A stretch of 64,000 nt of DNA from Limimaricola sp. G21655-S1 (GCF_027213785.1 NZ_JAPWGO010000013.1:1-64000), one strand, 5' to 3'; counted from the first letter of the stretch, positions 23,464-32,592 are shown. Notes: generated by a model not told the origin, from the letters alone. A program made the numbers and translations.

Positions 23464-24840
23464 TCACGCGACCCGGCCCAGAGCGCCATCCACTGCCGCG
23501 AGGATCTCGTCGATCTCGGACGTGCCGGCGATCAGCGCGGGCGCGAAGAGCAGCACGTTGTTGAAGCCCGGCACCGAGCGGTTGGTGGCCCCGATGATCA
23601 CGCCCTGCTTCAGGCAATCGGCCACCACGGCCTGCACCAGCTTCTCGGAGACCGGCCCGCGCGTGTCGCGGTCGGCCACCAGCTCGGCCCCGGCGAACAG
23701 CCCCATGCCGCGCACGTCGCCGATCAACGCGTGCTTTTCCATCAGCGCCCTCAGCCCATCATGCAGGTAGGCGCCCATCCGCGTCGAGTTCTCGAGCAGG
23801 TTCTCCTCTTCGAGGATACGCAGGTTCTCCAACGCCGCGACCGGACCGGAGGTGCAGCCGCCGAAGGTCGAGATATCTCGGAAATGCGCCATCGGGTCGG
23901 AGGCGTCCTTGAACTTCTCGAACACGGCCTCGGTGGTCACGCAGCATGAAATCGCGGCGTAGCCCGAGGCCACGCCCTTGGCCATGGTCACGATGTCGGG
24001 CTGCACCCCGAACTGCTGGTAGCCGAACCAGGTACCGGTCCGGCCCATGCCGCAGACCACCTCGTCGATATGCAGCAGGATCTCGTACTTGCGGCAGATC
24101 TCCTGCACCTTTTCCCAGTAGCCCTTGGGCGGCAGGATGATGCCGCCGCCGGCGGTGATCGGCTCGAGGCAGAGCGCGCCGACCGTGTCGGGTCCCTCGC
24201 GCAGGATCACCTCCTCGATCGCCTCCGCGGCCCGGACCCCGTAATCCTCGCCCGCGAGCCCGTCCTGGGCCCGGTACTCGAGACAATGCGGCACCATCAC
24301 GAATTCGGGCACGAAGGGACCGTATTGCGCGTTGCGCTCCAGCTGCCCGCCGGCCGAGAGGCAGGCGATGGTGGTGCCGTGATAGTCCCGCTCGCGGTAG
24401 AGGATCTTGGACTTGCGGCCGCCGTGATGCTTGTGGCTGATCTGGCGCACCATCTTGAAGGCCTTCTCGTTGGCCTCCGAACCGGAATTGGCGAAGTAGA
24501 CGCGGGACAGCCCCGGCATCTTCTCGGTCAGCGCCTCGGCGAAGCGGGCGCCTGGCACCGTCCCTTGCGCGCCGGCGAAGTAACACATCTTCACAAGCTG
24601 CTCGCGCACCGCATCGGCGATGCTCTCGCGCCCATAGCCGACATTGACGGTCCAGACCCCGCCGGACACCGCGTCGAGATGCTCCTTGCCGGTGATGTCC
24701 CAGACCCGCATGCCGCGCCCCTCGACGATGATGCGCGGATCGGTGGTCTCCAGCGCCCGGTGCTGGATCATGTGGTGCCAGACATGGGCCCGGTCGGCCT
24801 CGATGACGCGGGCGGGGTCGTTGTGCATCAGGTCTTCCAT
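23464..24840 (-). CDS. Class III omega-amino acid:pyruvate aminotransferase (probably beta-alanine/3-aminoisobutyrate)
   Basis: A 458-residue PLP-dependent class III aminotransferase. It shows the YFANSGSEANEKAFK phosphate-binding region, YHGTTIACLSAGGQ, the Asp in LLHIDEVVCGMGRTG and the PLP lysine in VTMAKGVASGYA. It resembles taurine:pyruvate aminotransferases, but it is divergent from preT in a pyrimidine-degradation locus, whose end products are beta-alanine and 3-aminoisobutyrate. Deamination of these to malonic semialdehyde (or its methyl form) is therefore the likely role. The start at 24840 has GAGG 8 bases upstream. Confidence 0.85.
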   Translation of the reverse strand: MEDLMHNDPARVIEADRAHVWHHMIQHRALETTDPRIIVEGRGMRVWDITGKEHLDAVSGGVWTVNVGYGRESIADAVREQLVKMCYFAGAQGTVPGARFAEALTEKMPGLSRVYFANSGSEANEKAFKMVRQISHKHHGGRKSKILYRERDYHGTTIACLSAGGQLERNAQYGPFVPEFVMVPHCLEYRAQDGLAGEDYGVRAAEAIEEVILREGPDTVGALCLEPITAGGGIILPPKGYWEKVQEICRKYEILLHIDEVVCGMGRTGTWFGYQQFGVQPDIVTMAKGVASGYAAISCCVTTEAVFEKFKDASDPMAHFRDISTFGGCTSGPVAALENLRILEEENLLENSTRMGAYLHDGLRALMEKHALIGDVRGMGLFAGAELVADRDTRGPVSEKLVQAVVADCLKQGVIIGATNRSVPGFNNVLLFAPALIAGTSEIDEILAAVDGALGRVA

Positions 24841-24927
24841 GGCGAGCCTCGCTGTCGGGATGTCGCCACCACTCTGCGCGGCGCGCGTTGCCGGTCAAGG
24901 AAAACCGGATTCGCATGACGCACAAAA

Positions 24928-24943
24928 TTTACCGTTTGGAAAA
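24928..24943. promoter_or_regulatory. Candidate RutR-like operator, site A
   Basis: TTTACCGTTTGGAAAA in the 157-bp divergent region between the aminotransferase and preT. It agrees with the RutR consensus TTGACCA-N2-TGGTCAA at 10 of 14 fixed positions and shares TTTACCG with site B (29091-29106) beside the TetR gene. Confidence 0.4.
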
Positions 24944-24997
24944 AAATGATTCCGTGTCAGGCTCGGCAAAACGGAATGCCGCCACGGGGGACGCCAG

Positions 24998-26326
24998 ATG
25001 CCTGCCCAGCCACAGACCGGACCGATCGCCGGACGCCTGCCTGCCGATGTGCTGGCACGGAACTTCTCGGACCTTCACCCACCGCTGAGCGCGCATGAGG
25101 CACGGGTCGCCGCGGATCGCTGCTACTTCTGCCATGACGCGCCCTGCGTGACGGCCTGCCCCACCGAGATCGACATCCCGCTGTTCATCCGCGAGATCCA
25201 GGCCGGGCGCCCGGAAACCGCGGCGCGCGAGATCTTCGAGGCCAATATCCTGGGCGGCATGTGCGCCCGGGTCTGTCCGACCGAGGTGCTCTGCGAGGGC
25301 GCCTGCGTGCGCGAGGCGGCCGAGGGCAAGCCGGTGCAGATCGGGCTCTTGCAGCGCCATGCCACCGACAGCCTGATGGCGCGGCAGGGCCACCCCTTTA
25401 CCCGCGCGCCCCGCACAGGCAAGCGCATCGCGGTTGTCGGCGCCGGGCCCGCCGGGCTCGCCTGCGCGCACCGGCTGGCGCGGCATGGCCATGACGTCGT
25501 GATCTTCGAGGGCGCACCCAAGCCGGGCGGGCTCAACGAATACGGCATCGCCGCCTACAAGACCGTCGATGATTTCGCGGCGCGCGAAGCGGCCTGGATC
25601 ATGGGTATCGGCGGCATCGAGCTGCGGCACGGGCAATGGCTCGGTCGCGACGTGACGCTCGATGCGCTCCGGGAGGAATACGACGCGGTGTTCCTCGGCA
25701 TCGGGCTTTCCGACGTCAACGCGCTCGGGCTCGAGGGCCCGCCGCTCGAGGGGACGCATGATGCCGTCACCTTCATCTCGGCGCTGCGCCAGGCGGAGGA
25801 CCTGTCGACGCTGCCGATCGGCCGCGACGTGGTGGTGATCGGTGGCGGCATGACCGCGATCGACTGCGCGGTACAGGCCAAGGGGCTGGGTGCCGAGACC
25901 GTGACGCTGGTCTATCGCCGGGCGCGCGAGCGGATGGGGGCGAGCCTCTACGAGCAGGAGCTCGCGGCGCGGCGCGGCGTGCGGCTGATCTTCGAGGCCG
26001 CGCCCGTCGCGGTCGAGGGCGAGGGGCGGCTTTCCGCCGTGGTGTTCGAGAGGATGGCAGAGGGGCCGGATGGCCTCGCCTCGACGGGGGAGCGATTCTC
26101 CTTGCCGGCGGATCAGCTGTTCCGTGCCGTCGGACAGCGCCTTGGGGACGCGAATGGCCTGGAAATCGTACATGGAAAGGTTGTGACGCAGGGTCGCGGC
26201 CGCACCGGCATGGACAAGGTTTGGGCCGGGGGAGACTGTGCCGGCGGTGGCGACGACCTCACCGTCACGGCCGTGGCGCAGGGTCGGGATGCCGCCGAAG
26301 ACATTCACGGCTCACTCATGGAATAG
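24998..26326 (+). CDS. preT: NAD(P)-dependent dihydropyrimidine dehydrogenase, PreT subunit
   Basis: A 442-residue flavoprotein of the glutamate-synthase small-subunit type. Cysteines in CYFCHDAPCVTACP and GGMCARVCPTEVLCEGAC would hold two 4Fe-4S clusters; FAD and NAD(P) are bound at VVGAGPAGLACAHRLA and VVIGGGMTAIDCA. With PreA it reduces uracil and thymine to the dihydro forms, the first step of reductive pyrimidine breakdown. Start at 24998 with GGGGGA upstream. A VOC gene separates it from preA. Confidence 0.92.
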   Translation: MPAQPQTGPIAGRLPADVLARNFSDLHPPLSAHEARVAADRCYFCHDAPCVTACPTEIDIPLFIREIQAGRPETAAREIFEANILGGMCARVCPTEVLCEGACVREAAEGKPVQIGLLQRHATDSLMARQGHPFTRAPRTGKRIAVVGAGPAGLACAHRLARHGHDVVIFEGAPKPGGLNEYGIAAYKTVDDFAAREAAWIMGIGGIELRHGQWLGRDVTLDALREEYDAVFLGIGLSDVNALGLEGPPLEGTHDAVTFISALRQAEDLSTLPIGRDVVVIGGGMTAIDCAVQAKGLGAETVTLVYRRARERMGASLYEQELAARRGVRLIFEAAPVAVEGEGRLSAVVFERMAEGPDGLASTGERFSLPADQLFRAVGQRLGDANGLEIVHGKVVTQGRGRTGMDKVWAGGDCAGGGDDLTVTAVAQGRDAAEDIHGSLME

Positions 26327-26330
26327 ACAA

Positions 26331-26717
26331 ATGGCATTCACGGGCATCTTCATCCTGCCGCTTCCGGTCGATGACCAGGACCGCGCGCTGGCCTTCTACC
26401 GCGACCGGATCGGCATGGAGGTCGCGCTGGATGCCGATCTCGACGAGGACTGGCGCATGATCATGATGAAGCTGCCGGACACGCAGACCAAGATCCAGTT
26501 CGCGCGGCGCCAAGAGGTGAGTTACTCTGAGGAAGTCCCCGTGCTCTATCTCGAATGCGCGGATGTCGATGCCGAGGCCGCGCGGCTGAAGTCCGAAGGG
26601 GTGCGCTTCGTGTCGAACCCCACCGAGCTTCCCTGGAGCGACACCGAGCGCTTCGCGATGTTCCTCGACAGCGAAGGCAACACCATCGTGATGCACGCCA
26701 CACCACCGGAAGGATGA
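26331..26717 (+). CDS. VOC-superfamily (glyoxalase/bleomycin-resistance-like) protein
   Basis: A 128-residue VOC-fold protein. The opening is FILPLPVDDQDRALAFYRD, followed by EEVPVLYLECADVDAEAARL, and the end has MFLDSEGNTIVMH. No full metal-binding set (His/Glu pairs) is obvious beyond Glu in DSEGN and the final His. It begins 4 bp after the preT stop and ends 4 bp before preA, so it is part of the pyrimidine operon. Its function there is unknown. Confidence 0.85.
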   Translation: MAFTGIFILPLPVDDQDRALAFYRDRIGMEVALDADLDEDWRMIMMKLPDTQTKIQFARRQEVSYSEEVPVLYLECADVDAEAARLKSEGVRFVSNPTELPWSDTERFAMFLDSEGNTIVMHATPPEG

Positions 26718-26721
26718 TGAG

Positions 26722-28026
26722 ATGGCCGACCTGACCACCCGGTTCCTGGGCATCGAGAGCCCCAACCCGTTCTGGCTCGCCTCGGCGCCGCCCACGGACA
26801 AGGAATACAACGTCCGCCGCGCCTTCGAGGCCGGCTGGGGCGGGGTGGTCTGGAAGACGCTGGGGGCCGAGGGACCACCGGTGGTCAACGTCAACGGCCC
26901 GCGCTACGGCGCCATCTACGGCGCCGACCGGCGGCTCCTGGGTCTCAACAACATCGAGTTGATCACCGATCGCGATCTCGAAACCAATCTGGAGGAGATG
27001 GCGCGGGTCAAGGCCGACTATCCCGACCGGGCGCTGATCGCCTCGATCATGGTGCCCTGCGAGGAGGCGGCCTGGAAGGCGATCCTGCCGCGGGTCGAGG
27101 AGACGAACGCGGACGGCATCGAGCTGAACTTCGGCTGTCCGCATGGCATGAGCGAGCGCGGCATGGGGTCGGCGGTGGGGCAGGTGCCCGAATACATCGA
27201 GATGGTCACCCGCTGGTGCAAGCAGTATTACGACCGCCCGGTGATCGTGAAGCTCACCCCCAACATCACCGATGTGCGCAAGCCTGCCGAGGCCGCGAAG
27301 CGCGGCGGCGCCGACGCGGTGAGCCTGATCAACACCATCAACTCGATCACCTCGGTGGATCTCGACCTGATGGCGCCGCAGCCCACCATCGACGGCAAGG
27401 GCAGCCATGGCGGCTATTGCGGTCCCGCGGTCAAGCCGATCGCGCTGTCGATGGTCTCCGAGATCGCGCGGCACGAGGCGACGCGCGGCCTGCCGATCTC
27501 GGGCATCGGTGGCGTCACCACATGGCGCGACGCGGCCGAGTTCATGGTGCTGGGCGCCGGCACGGTGCAGGTCTGCACGGCGGTGATGACCTACGGCTTC
27601 CGGATCGTCGAGGAGATGTGCGCCGGGCTCTCCGACTGGATGGACGAGAAGGGTTATCGCTCGACCTCGGATTTCGTCGGCCAGGCGGTGCCCAACGTCA
27701 CCGACTGGAAGAACCTCAATCTCAACTACGTCACCAAGGCGCGGATCGATCAGGATCTGTGCATCAAGTGCGGTCGCTGCTATGCCGCCTGCGAGGACAC
27801 CTCGCACCAGGCGATCGCGATGACGCCGGACCGGGTGTTCGAGGTGATCGACGCGGAATGCGTCGCCTGCAACCTCTGCGTCGATGTCTGCCCGGTCGAG
27901 AACTGCATCGACATGGTCCGGATGGCGCCGGGCAGCGTCGATCCGCGCACCGGGCAGGTGGTGTCCGACGATCACGCCGACTGGACCACCCATCCCAACA
28001 ACCCGATGGCGCAGGCGGCGGAATAG
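26722..28026 (+). CDS. preA: NAD(P)-dependent dihydropyrimidine dehydrogenase, PreA subunit
   Basis: A 434-residue FMN enzyme of the dihydroorotate-dehydrogenase fold followed by a ferredoxin-like tail. The active-site cysteine is in LNFGCPHGMSERGMGSA. FMN-site stretches include KLTPNITD and SGIGGVTTWRDAAEF. Two 4Fe-4S motifs are CIKCGRCYAACEDTSH and CVACNLCVDVCPVENC. It reduces uracil and thymine with electrons from PreT. No gene follows until the convergent TetR gene. Confidence 0.95.
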   Translation: MADLTTRFLGIESPNPFWLASAPPTDKEYNVRRAFEAGWGGVVWKTLGAEGPPVVNVNGPRYGAIYGADRRLLGLNNIELITDRDLETNLEEMARVKADYPDRALIASIMVPCEEAAWKAILPRVEETNADGIELNFGCPHGMSERGMGSAVGQVPEYIEMVTRWCKQYYDRPVIVKLTPNITDVRKPAEAAKRGGADAVSLINTINSITSVDLDLMAPQPTIDGKGSHGGYCGPAVKPIALSMVSEIARHEATRGLPISGIGGVTTWRDAAEFMVLGAGTVQVCTAVMTYGFRIVEEMCAGLSDWMDEKGYRSTSDFVGQAVPNVTDWKNLNLNYVTKARIDQDLCIKCGRCYAACEDTSHQAIAMTPDRVFEVIDAECVACNLCVDVCPVENCIDMVRMAPGSVDPRTGQVVSDDHADWTTHPNNPMAQAAE

Positions 28027-28153
28027 CCGCCCTCTGGGCTGATCTGCGGGCCCGGCACGATGATCCGATGCGAGGGCCGGTGATGGGGGCGTGAGCCCGC
28101 TGAGCAGCGTCTTGCGCCTTGGCGACATGCAGGAATGGTTCGGGAGCAGCGCG

Positions 28154-28182
28154 CCGGTTCAGAAAGAGTGAGGCCGGTTTTT
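28154..28182 (+). terminator. Probable terminator of the preT-preA operon
   Basis: A six-pair stem (CCGGTT at 28154 with GGCCGG at 28172, two G-T wobbles), a 12-base loop and TTTTT. It lies in the 319-bp gap 28027-28345 between convergent preA and the TetR gene; I see nothing else in that gap. Confidence 0.5.
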
Positions 28183-28345
28183 ATGCCGCTGCGTTTGGCG
28201 ATATCGGGCCGGGGATATTGCCCGAAACGATGCCGAAAGCACCGAATGTCAGGCTATCGGGGCGGCGGAGAGGGCGTAGCCAGACGGGCGAAATGCAAGC
28301 GGCCGATATAAGGATGCGTTTCGACGCGTTCGCCGATTCCCGCCT

Positions 28346-28969
28346 TCAGATGGACTTGTGCGGGCTCCCGAGTGCCGCGCCGAAGAGGTGATCGAGCCAG
28401 GCTTCGGCGCCCGGGTAGGGGTTGGTTTTCCCCATGATCGCGCGTACCTGCACCTCGAAATCGGCATAGTGCTGGGTCAGGGCCCAGATCGAGAAAATCA
28501 GGTGATAGGGGTCGACGGGTCCGATCCGCCCCGATTCCGACCAGGCCGCGATCACCGCGGCCTTCTCGTCGACCAGCGCCTTCAACTCGCCCTCCAACAC
28601 CGGCCGCGCACGGGGCGCGCCTTGCAGGATTTCGTTGGCGAAAAGCCGGCTTTCGCGCGGGTGGTCGCGGCTCATCTCCAGCTTCCGCCGCACGTAACCC
28701 AAGATCTGCTCGCGCGGCTCGCCTTCGGCATCCATCTCGCGCAGCGGCGCCAGCCACAGCTCGAGCAGATCCTCGAGAATGGCGAGGTGCAGCGCCTCCT
28801 TGGAGCGGAAATAATAGAGCAGGTTCGGCTTCGACAGCCCCGCCGCCTGCGCGATCCGGTCCAGCGTCGCGCCCCTGAAGCCACGCGCCGCGAAAACCTC
28901 GAGCGCCGCCTCGAGGATGGCGGCCCGGTTGCGGACCTGAATCCGGGTGCGGGGCGGGCTCTTGGTCAT
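28346..28969 (-). CDS. TetR-family regulator, RutR-like
   Basis: A 207-residue TetR repressor. The helix-turn-helix spans about residues 13-60 (RAAILEAALEVFAARGF, TLDRIAQAAGLSKPNLLYYFRSKEAL). The C-terminal domain is of the RutR/YcdC type (ANEILQGAP, DPYHLIFSIWALTQHYADFEVQV). RutR senses uracil or thymine and controls pyrimidine catabolism, which matches its place between the pre and hydantoinase genes. The start at 28969 follows AGGACCGGAG; an upstream ATG at 29020 has no ribosome site. Confidence 0.88.
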   Translation of the reverse strand: MTKSPPRTRIQVRNRAAILEAALEVFAARGFRGATLDRIAQAAGLSKPNLLYYFRSKEALHLAILEDLLELWLAPLREMDAEGEPREQILGYVRRKLEMSRDHPRESRLFANEILQGAPRARPVLEGELKALVDEKAAVIAAWSESGRIGPVDPYHLIFSIWALTQHYADFEVQVRAIMGKTNPYPGAEAWLDHLFGAALGSPHKSI

Positions 28970-29088
28970 CTCCGGTCCTGTCGAACGGGCGGAACGACCC
29001 GCCGCTGCCTCGTCTCGCATCGTTTCGAGCCCCGGCCGGGGGCGCGCTCACGCGATCCTTGACTGGTGTCGGGACTTTGATAGCGTTA

Positions 29089-29108
29089 ATTTTACCGGGC
29101 GGTCAAAT
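29089..29108. promoter_or_regulatory. Candidate RutR-like operator, site B
   Basis: A 20-bp palindrome (18 of 20 positions symmetric) centred between 29098 and 29099, with TTTACCG in the left arm and CGGTCAA in the right. It matches the RutR consensus at 11 of 14 fixed positions. It lies between the TetR gene and the divergent amidohydrolase gene, 45 bp before the latter's start. Confidence 0.55.
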
Positions 29109-29153
29109 CGAAGCCGCGCGGGGTCCGACCGGCAGCAAGGCGAGGAACCCAGC

Positions 29154-30404
29154 ATGTCCGCACCCGGCGAAAACCTCAAGATCGACGGCGCGCGGCTCTG
29201 GTCCAGCCTGATGGAGATGGCCGAGATCGGCCCCGGCGTGGCGGGCGGCAACAATCGCCAGACCCTGACGGATACGGATGCCGAAGGCCGGGCGCTCTTC
29301 GCGAAGTGGTGCGAGGCCGCGGGCCTGTCGATGGGCGTCGACAAGATGGGATCGATGTTCGCACGCCGCGAGGGCGAGGATTCCGACGCGCTACCGGTCT
29401 ATGTCGGCAGCCATCTCGATACCCAGCCCACGGGCGGCAAGTATGACGGCGTGCTGGGCGTGCTCGGCGGGCTCGAGATCATCCGCACGCTCGATGACAT
29501 GGGGATCAGGACCCGCCGGCCGATTGTCGTCGTGAACTGGACCAACGAGGAAGGCACTCGCTTCGCCCCGGCGATGATGGCCTCGGGCGTGTTCGCCGGG
29601 CAGCACGATCTCGATTGGGCCTATGCGCGCGAGGATGCGGATGGAAAATCCTTCGGCGCCGAACTGGAACGGATCGGCTGGAAGGGCGAGGAGGAGGTTG
29701 GCGCGCGCAAGATGCATGCGCTTTTCGAGTTGCATATCGAGCAGGGCCCGATCCTCGAGGCCGAAGAGAAAGATATCGGCGTGGTCACCCACGGCCAGGG
29801 GCTGTGGTGGCTGGAGGTCCGGCTCACCGGCAAGGAAAGCCATACCGGCTCCACCCCGATGTACATGCGGGTCAATGCCGGGCTCGGCATGGCGCGGATC
29901 ACCGAGGCCGTGCACCGTATCGCGATGGAGCACCAGCCCGACGCGGTGGGCGCGGTCGGGCAGGCCAATGTCTGGCCGAATTCCCGCAACGTGATCCCGG
30001 GCCGCGCGGTCTTCACCGTCGACATCCGCTCGCCCGATGCCGAGAAGCTCGCCGCGATGCGCAAGGCGGTCGAGACCGAGGCGGCGCGGATCGCCGACGA
30101 GCTGGGGCTCGGGCTGGAGATCGAGCCCACCGGGCATTTCGAGCCGGTCACCTTCGACCCGGACTGCGTCGGCATGGTGCGCGCCGCCGCCGAGCGGTTG
30201 GGTTACGGCCATCGCGACATCGTTTCGGGCGCCGGACACGACGCCTGCTGGATCGCCGGCATCGCCCCGACCGCCATGGTGATGTGCCCCTGCAAGGACG
30301 GGCTGAGCCATAACGAGGCGGAGGAGATCACGCAGGACTGGGCGACCAAGGGCTGCGACGTGCTGCTGCACGCGGTGATCGAGGCCGCCGAGGTGGTGTC
30401 TTGA
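29154..30404 (+). CDS. N-carbamoyl-beta-alanine amidohydrolase (beta-ureidopropionase, Zn-dependent M20 type)
   Basis: A 416-residue M20/allantoate-amidohydrolase-type enzyme. Metal ligands are in GSHLDTQPTGGKYDGVLG, WTNEEGTRFAP, LHIEQGP and GLSHNEAE; the dimerisation-domain lid has LTGKESHTGSTPM. It hydrolyses N-carbamoyl-beta-alanine (or the methyl form) to beta-alanine, ammonia and CO2, the third step of the pathway. The start at 29154 has GAGGAA upstream. Hydantoinase in the same operon supports this over allantoate. Confidence 0.9.
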   Translation: MSAPGENLKIDGARLWSSLMEMAEIGPGVAGGNNRQTLTDTDAEGRALFAKWCEAAGLSMGVDKMGSMFARREGEDSDALPVYVGSHLDTQPTGGKYDGVLGVLGGLEIIRTLDDMGIRTRRPIVVVNWTNEEGTRFAPAMMASGVFAGQHDLDWAYAREDADGKSFGAELERIGWKGEEEVGARKMHALFELHIEQGPILEAEEKDIGVVTHGQGLWWLEVRLTGKESHTGSTPMYMRVNAGLGMARITEAVHRIAMEHQPDAVGAVGQANVWPNSRNVIPGRAVFTVDIRSPDAEKLAAMRKAVETEAARIADELGLGLEIEPTGHFEPVTFDPDCVGMVRAAAERLGYGHRDIVSGAGHDACWIAGIAPTAMVMCPCKDGLSHNEAEEITQDWATKGCDVLLHAVIEAAEVVS

Positions 30405-30486
30405 AACGTTCACCGGACATGCAGGGCTTGACCTCTCCCGGTTCCGGCCTTTCTGGATCGGCAAGCCAGATGTTCAGGAGAGCCCG

Positions 30487-30957
30487 ATGACCAGACTGCC
30501 CCGACTGCTGCCCGTATTGGCGGCGCTGCCGCTGCTCGCCGCCTGCGAGGAAGTGCGTACCGTGGCCGTGCCGCAACCCGCTCCGGTGTTTCCCGCGCCG
30601 CAGGCGGCTCCCGCGCCCGAACCGACGCCAGCGCCGGCCCGGCTCGAAAGCCCTGCCCAGGTGACCACGGCGCCATTGTCGGACGATGGTGACACGACCG
30701 CCGCGGCGGCCCCCCGGCCACCTGCCGGCGCCATCACCGCGACATCCCCGCAGGAGGTGGTCTCCGCCCCCGAGGTCGTGCTCGCCGCGCTCCTGCCCGG
30801 GACGCCGCCCTCGGCCGTGTTCCAGAACGGCGATGGCTGCTACCTGTTCTCGATCGAGCGCACCGAGCCGCTGAGCGGCTACCCGGTACGGGACGAAAAC
30901 GGCGTGCCGCTGTGTGAAAACGACGACGGCACGGTGGGGCCGCGCCCCGCAAGCTGA
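30487..30957 (+). CDS. Small Pro/Ala-rich lipoprotein
   Basis: A 156-residue protein with a lipoprotein signal: LPVLAALPLLAAC, lipid-bearing Cys20. A long Pro/Ala-rich linker (about residues 28-95) leads to a short globular end containing NGDGCYLFSIERTEPLSGYPV and VPLCENDDG, where two cysteines could form a disulfide. I do not recognise a family. It lies within the pyrimidine gene run on the same strand. Confidence 0.75.
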   Translation: MTRLPRLLPVLAALPLLAACEEVRTVAVPQPAPVFPAPQAAPAPEPTPAPARLESPAQVTTAPLSDDGDTTAAAAPRPPAGAITATSPQEVVSAPEVVLAALLPGTPPSAVFQNGDGCYLFSIERTEPLSGYPVRDENGVPLCENDDGTVGPRPAS

Positions 30958-31109
30958 TCCGGGCAGTTCGGGGGCGATGCCGGCCGACCACGCGCCGCCG
31001 CCCCCTTCGCCCGCCGACCCTTTCGAGCCGGAGCGCGCCACCGAGCGCGCGCCCGGGACGTGTCACGGCCCCCGCACGAGGGGCCGGGCCTGACAGAGAG
31101 GGAACGGAA

Positions 31110-32567
31110 ATGGGCTCCAAGGTCATCAGGAACGGTACCATCGTCACGGCGGATCTGACCTACGAGGCGGATCTACTGATCGAGGGCGGGCGCATCGCCG
31201 CCATCGGAAAGGGGCTGGCCGGCGACGAGGAACTCGACGCCACGGGCTGTTACGTGATGCCCGGTGGCATCGACCCGCACACCCATCTGGAGATGCCCTT
31301 CATGGGCACCCATTCCACCGATGATTTCGGTTCGGGCACCCGCGCGGCGCTGGCCGGCGGCACCACCATGGTGGTGGATTTCGCGCTTCCCAGCCCGGGC
31401 CAGAGCCTGCTCGACGCGCTGAAAGTCTGGCACAACAAGTCGGGCCAGGCGGCCTGCGACTATTCCTACCACATGGCGATCACCTGGTGGGACCGTCAGG
31501 TCTTCGACGAGATGGAAACCGTCGTGCGCGATCACGGCATTACCACCTTCAAGCACTTCATGGCCTACAAGGGCGCCCTGATGGTGAACGACGACGAGCT
31601 GTTCGCGAGCTTCCGTCGCTGCGCCGAGCTGGGCGCGATCCCGCTGGTGCATGCCGAGAACGGCGACGTGGTGGCCGAGCTGCAGGCCAAGCTTCTGGCC
31701 GAGGGCAATACCGGCCCCGAGGCGCATGCCTATTCGCGCCCCTCCTCGGTCGAGGGGGAGGCGACCAACCGCGCGATCATGATCGCCGACATGGCGGGCG
31801 TGCCGCTCTACGTCGTCCATGTCTCCTGCGAGGAGGCACATGAGGCGATCCGCCGCGCCAAGATGCTGGGCAAGCGGGTCTGGGGCGAGCCGCTGATCCA
31901 GCACCTGATCCTCGACGAGAGCGAATACGCCCATCCCGACTGGGACCACGCGGCGCGCCGGGTGATGAGCCCGCCATTCCGCGACAAGCGCCATCAGGAC
32001 AGCCTCTGGGCCGGTCTGGCCTCGGGCACGCTGTCGGTGGTGGCCACCGATCACTGCGCCTTCACCACCGAACAGAAGCGCAACGGCGTGGGCGATTTCA
32101 CCAAGATCCCCAATGGCACTGGCGGGCTCGAGGACCGGATGCCCTTGTTGTGGACGCATGGGGTCAACACTGGCCGGATCACCATGAACGAGTTCGTCGC
32201 CGTCACCTCGACCAACAGCGCCAAGATCCTCGGCTGCTACCCGAAAAAGGGCGCGATCCTCGTCGGCGCCGATGCCGACATCGTGGTCTGGGATCCGGAA
32301 AAGGAAAGGACCATCACCGCCGCCGGGCAGGCGTCAGCGATCGACTACAACGTCTTCGAGGGGCAGAAGGTGAAGGGCCTGCCCCGCTACGTGCTGAGCC
32401 GAGGCCATGTCTCGCTGCGCGACGGCACGCTGGATACGCATGAGGGTCATGGCGAATTCGTCGCGCGCGAGCCGCAGGGCCCGGTCAACCGGGCGCTGTC
32501 CTCGTGGAAGGCGCTGACCGCACCGCGCCCGGTCGAACGCTCGGGCATTCCGGCGAGCGGGGTGTGA
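31110..32567 (+). CDS. hydA: Dihydropyrimidinase (D-hydantoinase)
   Basis: A 485-residue cyclic amidohydrolase. Zn ligands lie in GGIDPHTHLEMPF, the carboxylated lysine in TTFKHFMAYKGALMV, and further ligands in PLVHAENGD, LYVVHVSCEEAH and VVATDHCAF. It opens dihydrouracil and dihydrothymine to N-carbamoyl-beta-amino acids, step two of the pathway. Length is typical of bacterial dihydropyrimidinases. A GAGAGGGAACGG ribosome site precedes the ATG. It is followed 25 bp later by the transporter ATPase. Confidence 0.95.
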   Translation: MGSKVIRNGTIVTADLTYEADLLIEGGRIAAIGKGLAGDEELDATGCYVMPGGIDPHTHLEMPFMGTHSTDDFGSGTRAALAGGTTMVVDFALPSPGQSLLDALKVWHNKSGQAACDYSYHMAITWWDRQVFDEMETVVRDHGITTFKHFMAYKGALMVNDDELFASFRRCAELGAIPLVHAENGDVVAELQAKLLAEGNTGPEAHAYSRPSSVEGEATNRAIMIADMAGVPLYVVHVSCEEAHEAIRRAKMLGKRVWGEPLIQHLILDESEYAHPDWDHAARRVMSPPFRDKRHQDSLWAGLASGTLSVVATDHCAFTTEQKRNGVGDFTKIPNGTGGLEDRMPLLWTHGVNTGRITMNEFVAVTSTNSAKILGCYPKKGAILVGADADIVVWDPEKERTITAAGQASAIDYNVFEGQKVKGLPRYVLSRGHVSLRDGTLDTHEGHGEFVAREPQGPVNRALSSWKALTAPRPVERSGIPASGV

Positions 32568-32592
32568 GGGCGATGGGACGGGGGGCGCGCCG

